DNA of 6,624 nucleotides from Nitrososphaerota archaeon (GTDB lineage: Archaea; Thermoproteota; Nitrososphaeria_A; Caldarchaeales; Wolframiiraptoraceae), in the NCBI GenBank assembly GCA_021160205.1, contig JAGHCZ010000035.1, positions 1 to 6,624 on the forward strand. Reading direction: 5' to 3'. Positions 1-5,059 of this stretch are shown in pieces; the first letter of the stretch is position 1, and every line of letters starts with the position of its first letter. Under the pieces are notes generated by a model, which did no database searches, was not told the origin of the DNA, and was given only the letters and a program-made list of their open reading frames with translations. The translations under genes were made by a program, and so were the position numbers.

Positions 1-1
1 C

Positions 2-7
2 TTATAT
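2..7 (+). promoter_or_regulatory. TATA-like box for the creatininase-family gene
   Basis: The sequence TTATAT is centred about 26 nt before the ATG at 31. There is no Shine-Dalgarno-like sequence between it and the ATG, so a leaderless or nearly leaderless transcript is inferred. The BRE that would lie upstream is cut off by the window edge. The same spacing recurs before two other rightward genes here (2926 and 3844). Confidence 0.45.
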
Positions 8-30
8 GCAATGGTTTATGAATTCGGTCC

Positions 31-837
31 ATGAAGAAAGAGAAGCTTTGGTGGCAGGAGTTTACGAGGGTTGAATTGGTGAAGCATGCGAGGGAATGCG
101 ATATTGCGCTTCTTCCCTTGGGATCCATTGAGCAGCATGGAGAACATCTTCCTACAGGTGAGGATTCTTATCACGCGATAAAGATAGCTGAAGCTGTTGC
201 GGAAAAGACAGGGATAATGCTTTTGCCTTGTCCTTGGTACGGCGCTCATCCTTACCATCATTGGTATTATGCAGGGACCATTCCTCTTCGCGCAGAGACG
301 TTCATCAACATGATCAAGGACATAGTCCGCGGAGCTTCTTACACGGGCTACAACAAGTTCATCTTGTTGAACTGTCATGGACAGGAATGGGCGATACCCG
401 TCGCCATTCAGGAGCTGGGGCTGGAGGGATATTTCGTAGTAGGAGTTACTTTATGGGAGGTAGCTAAGACCGCGATCCAGAAGACCATGGAGACCAAGTT
501 CATGCACGCAGAAGAAACCGAAACCTCCCTCGGCTTATACTTGGTTCCAGAGCTCGTCGACATGAGCAAGGCGAAGGATGAGATCCCAGAACCACTAGTT
601 AATGGCAAATGGTATGCAGGTCCGGGAGACACCATTGAAGACAAAACTCCGTGGTACATGGGCACATTTGCGCAGCCGGAGTACAAGCAGCTGAAATACG
701 GAGTTGTTGGACACGCGACGAAGGGTACGGCCGAAAAAGGAAAGAAAGTATTCGACGCCGCGGTTAATTGGCTCGTTGAATTCATAGAAGAACTAAAGGC
801 GAGATATCCGCCGGGAGTTAAGCCTCCGGTGAAGTAG
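31..837 (+). CDS. Creatininase-family metal-dependent amidohydrolase/hydrolase
   Basis: This 268-aa protein belongs to the creatininase (creatinine amidohydrolase) superfamily, cytosolic enzymes that hydrolyse amides or lactones with a two-metal centre. Seen: LPLGSIEQHGEHLP at residues 28-41 followed by D45, giving the metal-ligand set E34, H36 and D45; NCHGQE at 114-119 (H116, E119), the second half of the metal site; and HAEETETS at 159-166, matching the family HAGExETS motif. Length is normal for the family. The start at 31 is forced: an in-frame TGA lies at 19-21 and no other ATG fits. There is no signal peptide. Substrate cannot be read from the sequence. Family members act on creatinine, formamidopyrimidine or mycofactocin precursors, or on inositol-derived keto-lactones (IolN type); the aromatic HPYHHWYY stretch at 73-80 vaguely recalls the last group. 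The gene stands alone on the plus strand, and its last 20 bp overlap the convergent rnp2. Confidence 0.88.
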   Translation: MKKEKLWWQEFTRVELVKHARECDIALLPLGSIEQHGEHLPTGEDSYHAIKIAEAVAEKTGIMLLPCPWYGAHPYHHWYYAGTIPLRAETFINMIKDIVRGASYTGYNKFILLNCHGQEWAIPVAIQELGLEGYFVVGVTLWEVAKTAIQKTMETKFMHAEETETSLGLYLVPELVDMSKAKDEIPEPLVNGKWYAGPGDTIEDKTPWYMGTFAQPEYKQLKYGVVGHATKGTAEKGKKVFDAAVNWLVEFIEELKARYPPGVKPPVK

Positions 838-1156
838 ATCCAACGCGACCTCTTATTTCTTCTTTTACTTTTCTTATGGTGCCGCTGACGATTATTATTC
901 TCAGCGCCGCGGGTTCTCCATTTAGCTCGGTTACAGTGGATACGGCCAATAGAAGCCTGGGTAAATGCTCCAACGCGCATTTGAATATCGCCACTCCCAT
1001 ATCGGGATAAGTTTTAACGAGCTTTAACCTCGCGGAAGCTAGGCCCAGAACTCCGAAGAGGTCTTTATACGCCGAGATAATCACGTTAGCCAGCTTGCTG
1101 GGAGAAGCCTGAGGATCTGAAGCTATTGCGACGTATCTTTCCTTGCGTCTAGTCAA
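818..1156 (-). CDS. rnp2: RNase P protein component 2 (Pop5/Rpp14 family)
   Basis: This 112-aa protein is the archaeal Pop5 homologue, which pairs with Rnp3 and binds the catalytic domain of RNase P RNA in tRNA 5'-leader removal. Seen: RKERYVAI at the N-terminus (residues 4-11), LFGVLGLASARLKLV in the middle (33-47), TELNGEPAALRIIIVSGTIRKVKEE at the end (76-100, given as the family's Asn-Gly turn followed by SGTIRK). These match the order of features in archaeal Rnp2, and the length fits. The start is TTG at 1156-1154: it overlaps the rnp3 stop codon (8-bp gene overlap), follows a GTGATC Shine-Dalgarno by 4 nt, and no ATG lies nearby in frame. Lying last in the dcd-COG1325-rnp3-rnp2 operon, it is probably translationally coupled to its partner rnp3. 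The 3' end overlaps the convergent creatininase gene by 20 bp. Confidence 0.88.
   Translation of the reverse strand: MTRRKERYVAIASDPQASPSKLANVIISAYKDLFGVLGLASARLKLVKTYPDMGVAIFKCALEHLPRLLLAVSTVTELNGEPAALRIIIVSGTIRKVKEEIRGRVGSTSPEA
851..876 (+). terminator. T-rich tract, possible terminator of the creatininase gene
   Basis: The plus strand carries about 18 T in 26 bases, beginning 14 bp after the creatininase stop codon. Archaeal intrinsic termination relies mainly on U-rich tracts, so this is a plausible 3' end. It lies antisense within the Lys/Arg/Glu-rich C-terminus of rnp2, whose codons alone could produce the bias. Confidence 0.35.
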
Positions 1157-1838
1157 GTTTGATCACGCCCCTAGAGACATAGCGCTTAGACAATTTCACC
1201 AGGTTTTCCTTTAGCAGTTTTTCCGGTATTTTTGAGACAGAATCTAACGCTCTTTCGAGGTCGACCCCTAAGACTTGGAGAAGCGAAGCCAATTCCCTAG
1301 GTCCTCTCAAGCCGAGGACACCCGAGGCTCCCGAGGAAACTATCAGCTCGATTTTCCGCCCGAGTATTTCGACTATCTCTAGCGCGGTTTCTAGGAAGGC
1401 GAGTTTGTTATCTAGGAAATAACTGAAGGGAAGTTCGACTTTGTTTCTTATCAACGCGGCCACTCCTTTATCGAATCTAAATCTGGGTTTTGGGGGAATT
1501 ATCAGCGTATCTACCCTTGAATCCCTCGCGGCAACCAAAGCCACCTCAAGGTTCTCGCATAGAACAGTTATCACCTCGAACTTTCCTCGATTCTCCCTCA
1601 AAGATCTTAAGAGGTCGCCGCGACCTCGTGGTTTAAGAACAAGCTTCCTGTAAATCGCTAATCCCAATTCACTTGCCCGCGACCTCAGCTCCTCAAAATC
1701 TTGTTTCAAGCCCTCTTCGACCTCTATCGCGGCGCCGCGGAACCCCAGTCGCTTAAGAGCCTCCAAAATCTCGGAGAATTGATCGACTTCCACGCCCTTG
1801 ACCCAGAAGTCTATGAAGCATCTCATCGGCGCATTCAA
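1149..1838 (-). CDS. rnp3: RNase P protein component 3 (Rpp30 family)
   Basis: This 229-aa protein is the archaeal Rpp30 homologue, a TIM-barrel-like RNase P subunit that forms a complex with Rnp2. Seen: an N-terminal strand RCFIDFWVKG (6-15), alternating strands and helices typical of the barrel (for example FEVITVLCENLEVALVAA at 87-104 and VDTLIIPP at 109-116), and the C-terminal signature SSGAS (168-172) followed by LRGPREL (177-183) and the LG..LE.AL..VS..P pattern. Length fits the family. The start is uncertain: TTG at 1838 has AAGGA 5 nt upstream and gives 229 aa; ATG at 1826 gives 225 aa but the same AAGGA would then be 17 nt away. I favour TTG. The gene starts 12 nt after the COG1325 gene ends, and its end overlaps rnp2, as expected for subunits made together. 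Confidence 0.88.
   Translation of the reverse strand: MNAPMRCFIDFWVKGVEVDQFSEILEALKRLGFRGAAIEVEEGLKQDFEELRSRASELGLAIYRKLVLKPRGRGDLLRSLRENRGKFEVITVLCENLEVALVAARDSRVDTLIIPPKPRFRFDKGVAALIRNKVELPFSYFLDNKLAFLETALEIVEILGRKIELIVSSGASGVLGLRGPRELASLLQVLGVDLERALDSVSKIPEKLLKENLVKLSKRYVSRGVIKLD
1161..1166 (-). promoter_or_regulatory. Shine-Dalgarno GTGATC of rnp2
   Basis: The minus-strand GTGATC is complementary to the GATCAC part of the archaeal 16S 3' tail and stands 4 nt before the TTG at 1156. It lies inside the last codons of rnp3. It is what decides the TTG start of rnp2. Confidence 0.55.
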
Positions 1839-1850
1839 TAGTTTCCTTAA

Positions 1851-2285
1851 TTAGCTTGTAAGCTTTGCCTTTAATCTCTCTTTGAAGACGTCAACGTTCC
1901 CGCGGACATGCGCGATGATTCTTATAGGATCTTTATCCGAAACTTTTATGCGGCCTAGGAAGGCGGACTGCTTATCCAATCTCAGGTAAAGCTTTCCCCC
2001 GTGCTTCCCCTTCTTCGATCGCTCATTCCAAAGCGTTTCCCATTCCGAGGCCGAAAGACTCGAAATAATCTTTAGGAACACCTGCTCTGCTGATTCCCGA
2101 TCCAATAAGTACATTCTGATCAACCTTATCGGGTCTCCGTAATGCCCTTCTAAGGCCTCTATGGATTTGGAGACCCTTTTTGCAGCTTCCGGCCCCAAGA
2201 TGTTTTCAACGGCTTTGATGACCTTCGCGGCGTCCTCCGTCGCGTGGCAGAGAACTTGAATCGAAAGTCTCTCGACCCTAGGCAT
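1851..2285 (-). CDS. COG1325-type RNA-binding protein (predicted exosome-associated)
   Basis: This 144-aa protein matches the archaeal RNA-binding family COG1325 (Pfam RNA_binding, PF01877), often called a predicted exosome subunit. Seen: SIQVLCHATEDAAKV (8-22), EGHYGDPI (46-53), a helix with SLSASE (76-81), then LYLRLDKQSAFLG (99-111) and DPIRI (119-123), the family's order of conserved blocks. Length is typical. Genes of this family are known to sit with RNase P proteins and L15e in archaeal RNA-processing clusters, as here. Binding to RNA is a family inference; the exact partner is unknown. The ATG at 2285 is well supported by GAGGTG 5 nt upstream. That site overlaps the dcd stop codon (10-bp gene gap), so coupling to dcd translation is likely. 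Confidence 0.82.
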   Translation of the reverse strand: MPRVERLSIQVLCHATEDAAKVIKAVENILGPEAAKRVSKSIEALEGHYGDPIRLIRMYLLDRESAEQVFLKIISSLSASEWETLWNERSKKGKHGGKLYLRLDKQSAFLGRIKVSDKDPIRIIAHVRGNVDVFKERLKAKLTS

Positions 2286-2290
2286 TCACC

Positions 2291-2296
2291 CACCTC
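2291..2296 (-). promoter_or_regulatory. Shine-Dalgarno GAGGTG of the COG1325 gene
   Basis: The minus-strand GAGGTG lies 5 nt before the ATG at 2285. Its first base is the last base of the preceding dcd stop codon TAG (2298-2296), so ribosomes ending dcd are positioned to re-initiate. Confidence 0.65.
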
Positions 2297-2808
2297 TACT
2301 GCTTCTTCGCTATATCTCCGTATAATCGATAAGGTTTATCAGTTCTGCTCCTCGTTATCTGGAAGACTATCTGAACTACTCTTAGCCCAGCCTTAAGCCT
2401 GATCGAGTGAGACGTCATGTTGGAGATTTCTAATATCTGATGATTATGAGAACCTGGATGAATATAGCCGCTCGCCGAATGTATCGCCAAACCCATTCTC
2501 GCGTACCGGCTTCTGCCCTCTATCCAGCCGCAAACATCTTCATCGACATAGATCTTTTCAAGGGTCATTCCGAGGATTATCCCATGTGGAGGAATAATTA
2601 TCTCGTCCGCTTCGATTTCCTCAACCACATCTTCGAAGCTCATCGTAGACAAGTCGATTGAATTAATCTCATCTTTAAATCGCCAAAACCTGTTCGAAAG
2701 AGTTAGATCAACCGACCCGGGGCCGATTTGATCGGAGCTGATCTCCGGCTCAAATTTTATCTTCCCCAACCTCATGAACTCCTTGATGTCGCGATCGGTT
2801 AATATCAT
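2296..2808 (-). CDS. dcd: dCTP deaminase (dUTPase-fold), divergent active site
   Basis: This 170-aa protein belongs to the dCTP deaminase/dUTPase family, which converts dCTP to dUTP (some archaeal forms go on to dUMP) to feed dTTP synthesis. Seen: MILTDRDIKEFM (1-12), IGPGSVDLTLSN (28-39), GRSRYARMGL (98-107) and the catalytic-Glu region ending in ILEISN (125-130, E127), then LKAGLRVVQIVF (138-149) and a C-terminal KPYRLYG (158-164). By alignment from memory with E. coli Dcd, R110, S111, R115 and catalytic E138 are kept as R99, S100, R104 and E127, but A124, R126, D128 and W131 become S113, Y115, H117 and S120. dCTP deaminase is the best call; altered substrate or mono/bifunctional activity is possible. 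It is the first gene of the RNase P operon, divergent from L15e. The start is the ATG at 2808; upstream SD is weak at best. Confidence 0.82.
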   Translation of the reverse strand: MILTDRDIKEFMRLGKIKFEPEISSDQIGPGSVDLTLSNRFWRFKDEINSIDLSTMSFEDVVEEIEADEIIIPPHGIILGMTLEKIYVDEDVCGWIEGRSRYARMGLAIHSASGYIHPGSHNHQILEISNMTSHSIRLKAGLRVVQIVFQITRSRTDKPYRLYGDIAKKQ

Positions 2809-2828
2809 GTAACACTCTCATGAAAAAG

Positions 2829-2850
2829 CGAAAATAGTGTCATTAAAATA
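2829..2850 (-). promoter_or_regulatory. Candidate promoter of the dcd-rnp operon
   Basis: In the spacer shared with L15e, the minus strand has TATTTTAA (2843-2850), centred about 38 nt before the dcd ATG and implying a leader of about 12 nt. A weaker CTATTTTC (about 2830-2837) would fit a leaderless mRNA. Neither is a clean TATA box, so the exact element is uncertain. Confidence 0.3.
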
Positions 2851-2893
2851 CATTCGTAATACTTTTTGTGCGCGCCTTGAAGACGCCCAATGC

Positions 2894-2901
2894 TTAAATA
2901 T
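2894..2901 (+). promoter_or_regulatory. TATA box of the L15e gene
   Basis: TTAAATAT is centred about 28 nt before the ATG at 2926, with no Shine-Dalgarno in between, indicating a leaderless transcript. The box lies just after an upstream in-frame ATG at 2890, which argues that the 2890 ATG is part of the promoter and not the start codon. Confidence 0.55.
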
Positions 2902-2925
2902 TTCCCAGAGAGCCCTCCACCGAAG

Positions 2926-3429
2926 ATGGGGCTTTACACGAAGCTTGAGGAGCTGTGGCGTGAGAAGCCGGAGGAGCTGCACAGGTTGATGAAGCAGAGG
3001 TTGATTAGGTGGAGAAGGCAGCCCGCGGTAATTAGGGCCAGGAAGCCGCTGAGGCTGGATAGGGCGAGGAAGCTTGGTTATAAGGCTAAGCAGGGGTACA
3101 TCGTCGTGAGAGTCAGGGTTAGGAGAGGTGGGTTCCAGAAACCGAGGCCGAGAGCGGGTAGAAGGCCTAAAGCCCTCGGAGTAACCAAGCACAAAGTAAA
3201 TGTCACGATGATGGAGGAAGCAATCCATAAAGCCCAGAAAAAGTATCCGAACCTCCATCCAATCGGAGCATACTGGGTTGCAGAAGACGGCTTGCATAAA
3301 TGGTATGAAGTGATAATGGTTGATCCGCATCATCCCTCAGTTTTAAGCGATAAAGAGCTTAAGCTCCCGGACCCGCTCTTGAGAAGAGCTGGGAGGAAGC
3401 TCGCTAAGAAGGAGAAAAAGGAGAAGTAA
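2926..3429 (+). CDS. rpl15e: Large-subunit ribosomal protein L15e (eL15), short C-terminus
   Basis: This 167-aa very basic protein is the archaeal/eukaryotic ribosomal protein eL15. Seen: MGLYTKLEELW (1-11), RLIRWRRQPAVIRARKP (25-41), the hallmark RARKLGYKAKQGYIVVRVRVRRGG (46-69, shown here by its LGYKAKQGY core), YPNL (107-110), YWVAEDGLHKWYEVI (116-130) and VDPHHPS (132-138). The start at 2926 is chosen over 2890 because archaeal L15e begins MG-Y and a TATA box stands at the leaderless distance. It is odd at both ends of the core: the segment before YPNL (VNVTMMEEAIHKA) is unlike the usual SLQ-IAEERA, and after DPHHP the usual HRGR-FRGLTSAGKKSRG tail is missing, replaced by a short Lys-rich end. 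Archaeal L15e is usually nearer 190 aa. The gene is divergent from dcd and convergent with the ferredoxin gene. Confidence 0.9.
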   Translation: MGLYTKLEELWREKPEELHRLMKQRLIRWRRQPAVIRARKPLRLDRARKLGYKAKQGYIVVRVRVRRGGFQKPRPRAGRRPKALGVTKHKVNVTMMEEAIHKAQKKYPNLHPIGAYWVAEDGLHKWYEVIMVDPHHPSVLSDKELKLPDPLLRRAGRKLAKKEKKEK

Positions 3430-3458
3430 GAATAGATTTTCATCGAAAACTTATTCTT
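3428..3458. terminator. Bidirectional terminator-like inverted repeat between L15e and ferredoxin
   Basis: Two 14-nt arms (3428-3441 and 3445-3458) pair around a 3-nt loop. In either RNA this gives 12 Watson-Crick pairs, one G-U pair and one A-C mismatch. The repeat overlaps the TAA of L15e (3427-3429) and contains the TAA of the ferredoxin gene (3451-3453). Both flanks are T-rich in the outgoing direction: about 3451-3466 on plus, and the complement of 3407-3427 on minus. A shared terminator for two converging genes is inferred. Confidence 0.5.
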
Positions 3459-3678
3459 CTATTTTAATAGCTTCAACCGGACAACCTTCAGCGGCGCTCT
3501 TCACCTCATCCACCATATCCGCCGGAGGTTCGCCGACGGTCGCGTCTCCGCCAACTCTGTATTGTTCTACTACCTGGCTTTTTCCATCGTCCTCGTTCTG
3601 TTCGAAGAAGTTCGGCGCTAAAGCCCAGCAGGCTCCGCAACCTATACAAGCATCCTTATCAATGCTCACTCGAACCAT
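3451..3678 (-). CDS. Single-cluster [4Fe-4S] ferredoxin
   Basis: This 75-aa acidic protein is a small soluble electron carrier with one predicted [4Fe-4S] cluster. Ligands seen: C11, C14 and C17 in CIGCGACWALAPNFFE (11-26), and C66 in the terminal CPVEAI (66-71). The second position is Cys, not the Asp known from Pyrococcus furiosus ferredoxin, so a full four-Cys cluster is expected. The residue equivalent to the fourth N-terminal cysteine of that protein, part of a disulphide, is A21 here. Length is slightly above the usual 60-70 aa owing to a loop at about 40-58. Such proteins commonly serve 2-oxoacid oxidoreductases, but no partner enzyme is nearby. The ATG at 3678 is the natural start (MVRVSIDKDACIGCG). 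The gene is transcribed alone, divergent from the GTPase gene. Confidence 0.9.
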   Translation of the reverse strand: MVRVSIDKDACIGCGACWALAPNFFEQNEDDGKSQVVEQYRVGGDATVGEPPADMVDEVKSAAEGCPVEAIKIEE

Positions 3679-3708
3679 ATGCCATCGTATTTTCGCCGAA
3701 AAAGCAGG

Positions 3709-3716
3709 ACTTAAAG
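3709..3716 (-). promoter_or_regulatory. Candidate TATA box of the ferredoxin gene
   Basis: The minus strand reads CTTTAAGT, centred about 34 nt before the ferredoxin ATG, which would start the transcript about 7-8 nt before the ATG. No Shine-Dalgarno is evident. Other AT-rich stretches farther upstream (for example around 3748-3757) are alternatives. Confidence 0.35.
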
Positions 3717-3786
3717 ATTGATTTTATTGTGTTTTCACGCCTGTCCGGATATAATTCCTTTATTTTTGCGGAGAATTAACGTAATA

Positions 3787-3813
3787 CGCGATCGAGCGCG
3801 GTCGCGGTAACCG
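3787..3813. other. GC-rich hairpin plus small dyad upstream of the GTPase promoter
   Basis: An 8-bp stem (3787-3794 with 3799-3806, one G-T pair, loop AGCG) sits in the otherwise AT-rich divergent spacer. It is followed directly by the dyad CGGT-A-ACCG (3805-3813), which abuts the TATA box at 3814. The dyad covers the place expected for the BRE. Possible roles are a regulator site or a small structured RNA; nothing further can be shown. Confidence 0.3.
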
Positions 3814-3820
3814 TTTTAAA
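3814..3820 (+). promoter_or_regulatory. TATA box of the TGS-domain GTPase gene
   Basis: TTTTAAA is centred 27 nt before the ATG at 3844, with no Shine-Dalgarno between them. This is the expected geometry for a leaderless archaeal transcript. Confidence 0.55.
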
Positions 3821-3843
3821 GATTCTGAAACCTGTATCTCCGG

Positions 3844-5052
3844 ATGGAATTAGCTGGTATAGTCGGTAAGCCGAATGTGGGAAAGAGCACGATGTTCGCT
3901 GCCATGACCTTGGCCCCCGTCGAGATAGCGGCATATCCATTTACGACCATTAAGCCGAATCGGGGAATAACCTACCTGAGGATAAATTGCGTGTGCCGAG
4001 AACTCGGAGTCAAAGACAACCCCAAGAACAGCAAGTGCATAGACGGCGTCAGGCTCATCCCAATAGAGATAATAGATTGCCCGGGAATAATTAGACAAGC
4101 GCATGAAGGAAGAGGGCTTGGACTCCAGTTCCTCGACGAGATAAGACAGGCATCGGCTCTGATAGTCGTCGCGGATGCCGCTGGCGCAACGGATCCTGAT
4201 GGAAACCCCATAAAACCCGGAACCGGAGATCCCGTAGAAGACGTAAAGCTGGTTGAAGATGAGTTCGATTACTGGCTGTATAACTTGCTCATGATGGATT
4301 GGAAGAGAATCAGCAGGGTCGTCGAGAGCAAGGTTGGAAAATTGGAGGAAGAAATGGCGAAGAAGCTTTCAGGACTCAGAATAAACGAATCACTGATACA
4401 GACAACGGTGCAGGAGCTCGACCTTAATCCGACTCGACCATCGAAGTGGACCACGGAACAGGTTTTCAGGTTCGTTAGAAAACTACGAGAAAAAAGTAAG
4501 CCGATAATAGTCGCCGCGAACAAGATAGATATGCCGGAAGCCGAAGACGGGATCAGAAAACTCGAAGAAGCCGGATATAGAGTCGTCCCCGTAAGCGCCG
4601 AAGCTGAGAGGATACTCAGGCTCGCCGCGGAGAAGAAAATCATCAAGTATTTACCGGGAGACCCGGATTTCGATATACTCGATGACTCAAAGCTGACGTC
4701 GAATCAGAAGAAGGCGCTTGAACTGATAAGAGATAGAGTGTTAGGAAAATGGAAATCCACGGGAGTCCAAGAAGCCGTTAACAAGGCGTATTTCGAGCTC
4801 TTAAATTACATCCCGGTGTATCCGGTCGAAGACCCGGAGAAGCTCACGGACCACGACGGAAACGTGTTACCGGATGTCTATATCCTACCAAAGGGGTCAA
4901 CTCCCAGGGATCTGGCCTATACGATTCACACGGATCTGGGAAAGACTTTTCTCTATGCGATTGATGCGCGAAAGAAGCTCAGGCTCGGAGAGGATTACAA
5001 GCTGAAGTGGGGCGATATAATCTCAATAGTCGCAGCGGGAAAACGCGGATAG
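3844..5052 (+). CDS. Archaeal OBG/YchF-related GTPase with C-terminal TGS domain
   Basis: This 402-aa cytosolic P-loop GTPase belongs to the archaeal branch of the OBG family related to YchF (COG0012-like), proteins thought to act with ribosomes. Seen: G1 GKPNVGKST (8-16), switch I with T34/T35 (31-38), G3 DCPG (78-81), an inserted largely helical region (about 130-215), G4 NKID (226-229), G5 SAE (251-253), and a TGS domain (about 344-398, beginning VYILPKGSTPRDLAYTIH). Bacterial YchF and eukaryotic OLA1 have NxxE at G4 and prefer ATP; the NKxD here predicts GTP. Switch I is followed by three cysteines (C49, C51, C65) around a short insertion, possibly a metal or redox site. The ATG at 3844 is supported by the leaderless TATA spacing and immediate entry into the G1 strand. 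The gene is monocistronic and converges on the DUF2095-like gene with a 7-bp gap. Confidence 0.9.
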   Translation: MELAGIVGKPNVGKSTMFAAMTLAPVEIAAYPFTTIKPNRGITYLRINCVCRELGVKDNPKNSKCIDGVRLIPIEIIDCPGIIRQAHEGRGLGLQFLDEIRQASALIVVADAAGATDPDGNPIKPGTGDPVEDVKLVEDEFDYWLYNLLMMDWKRISRVVESKVGKLEEEMAKKLSGLRINESLIQTTVQELDLNPTRPSKWTTEQVFRFVRKLREKSKPIIVAANKIDMPEAEDGIRKLEEAGYRVVPVSAEAERILRLAAEKKIIKYLPGDPDFDILDDSKLTSNQKKALELIRDRVLGKWKSTGVQEAVNKAYFELLNYIPVYPVEDPEKLTDHDGNVLPDVYILPKGSTPRDLAYTIHTDLGKTFLYAIDARKKLRLGEDYKLKWGDIISIVAAGKRG

Positions 5053-5059
5053 GGAACCT

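Noticed and set aside
408..980. Long antisense open frame (190 codons) opposite the creatininase gene
   Set aside because: It overlaps two clearly real genes, has no recognisable motif and has a composition expected from the complement of a coding frame.
2438..2443. TGATGA as a possible C box of a C/D sRNA
   Set aside because: It lies within dcd coding sequence and no suitably spaced D, C' or D' boxes follow on the plus strand.
2890..2925. Upstream in-frame ATG as start of L15e (12 extra residues)
   Set aside because: The extra residues (LKYFPESPPPK) are absent from L15e proteins, and this stretch contains the TATA box placed for a leaderless start at 2926.
2818..3333. Antisense open frame (171 codons) opposite L15e
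   Set aside because: It is the shadow of a well-conserved ribosomal protein gene; its residues show no domain pattern.
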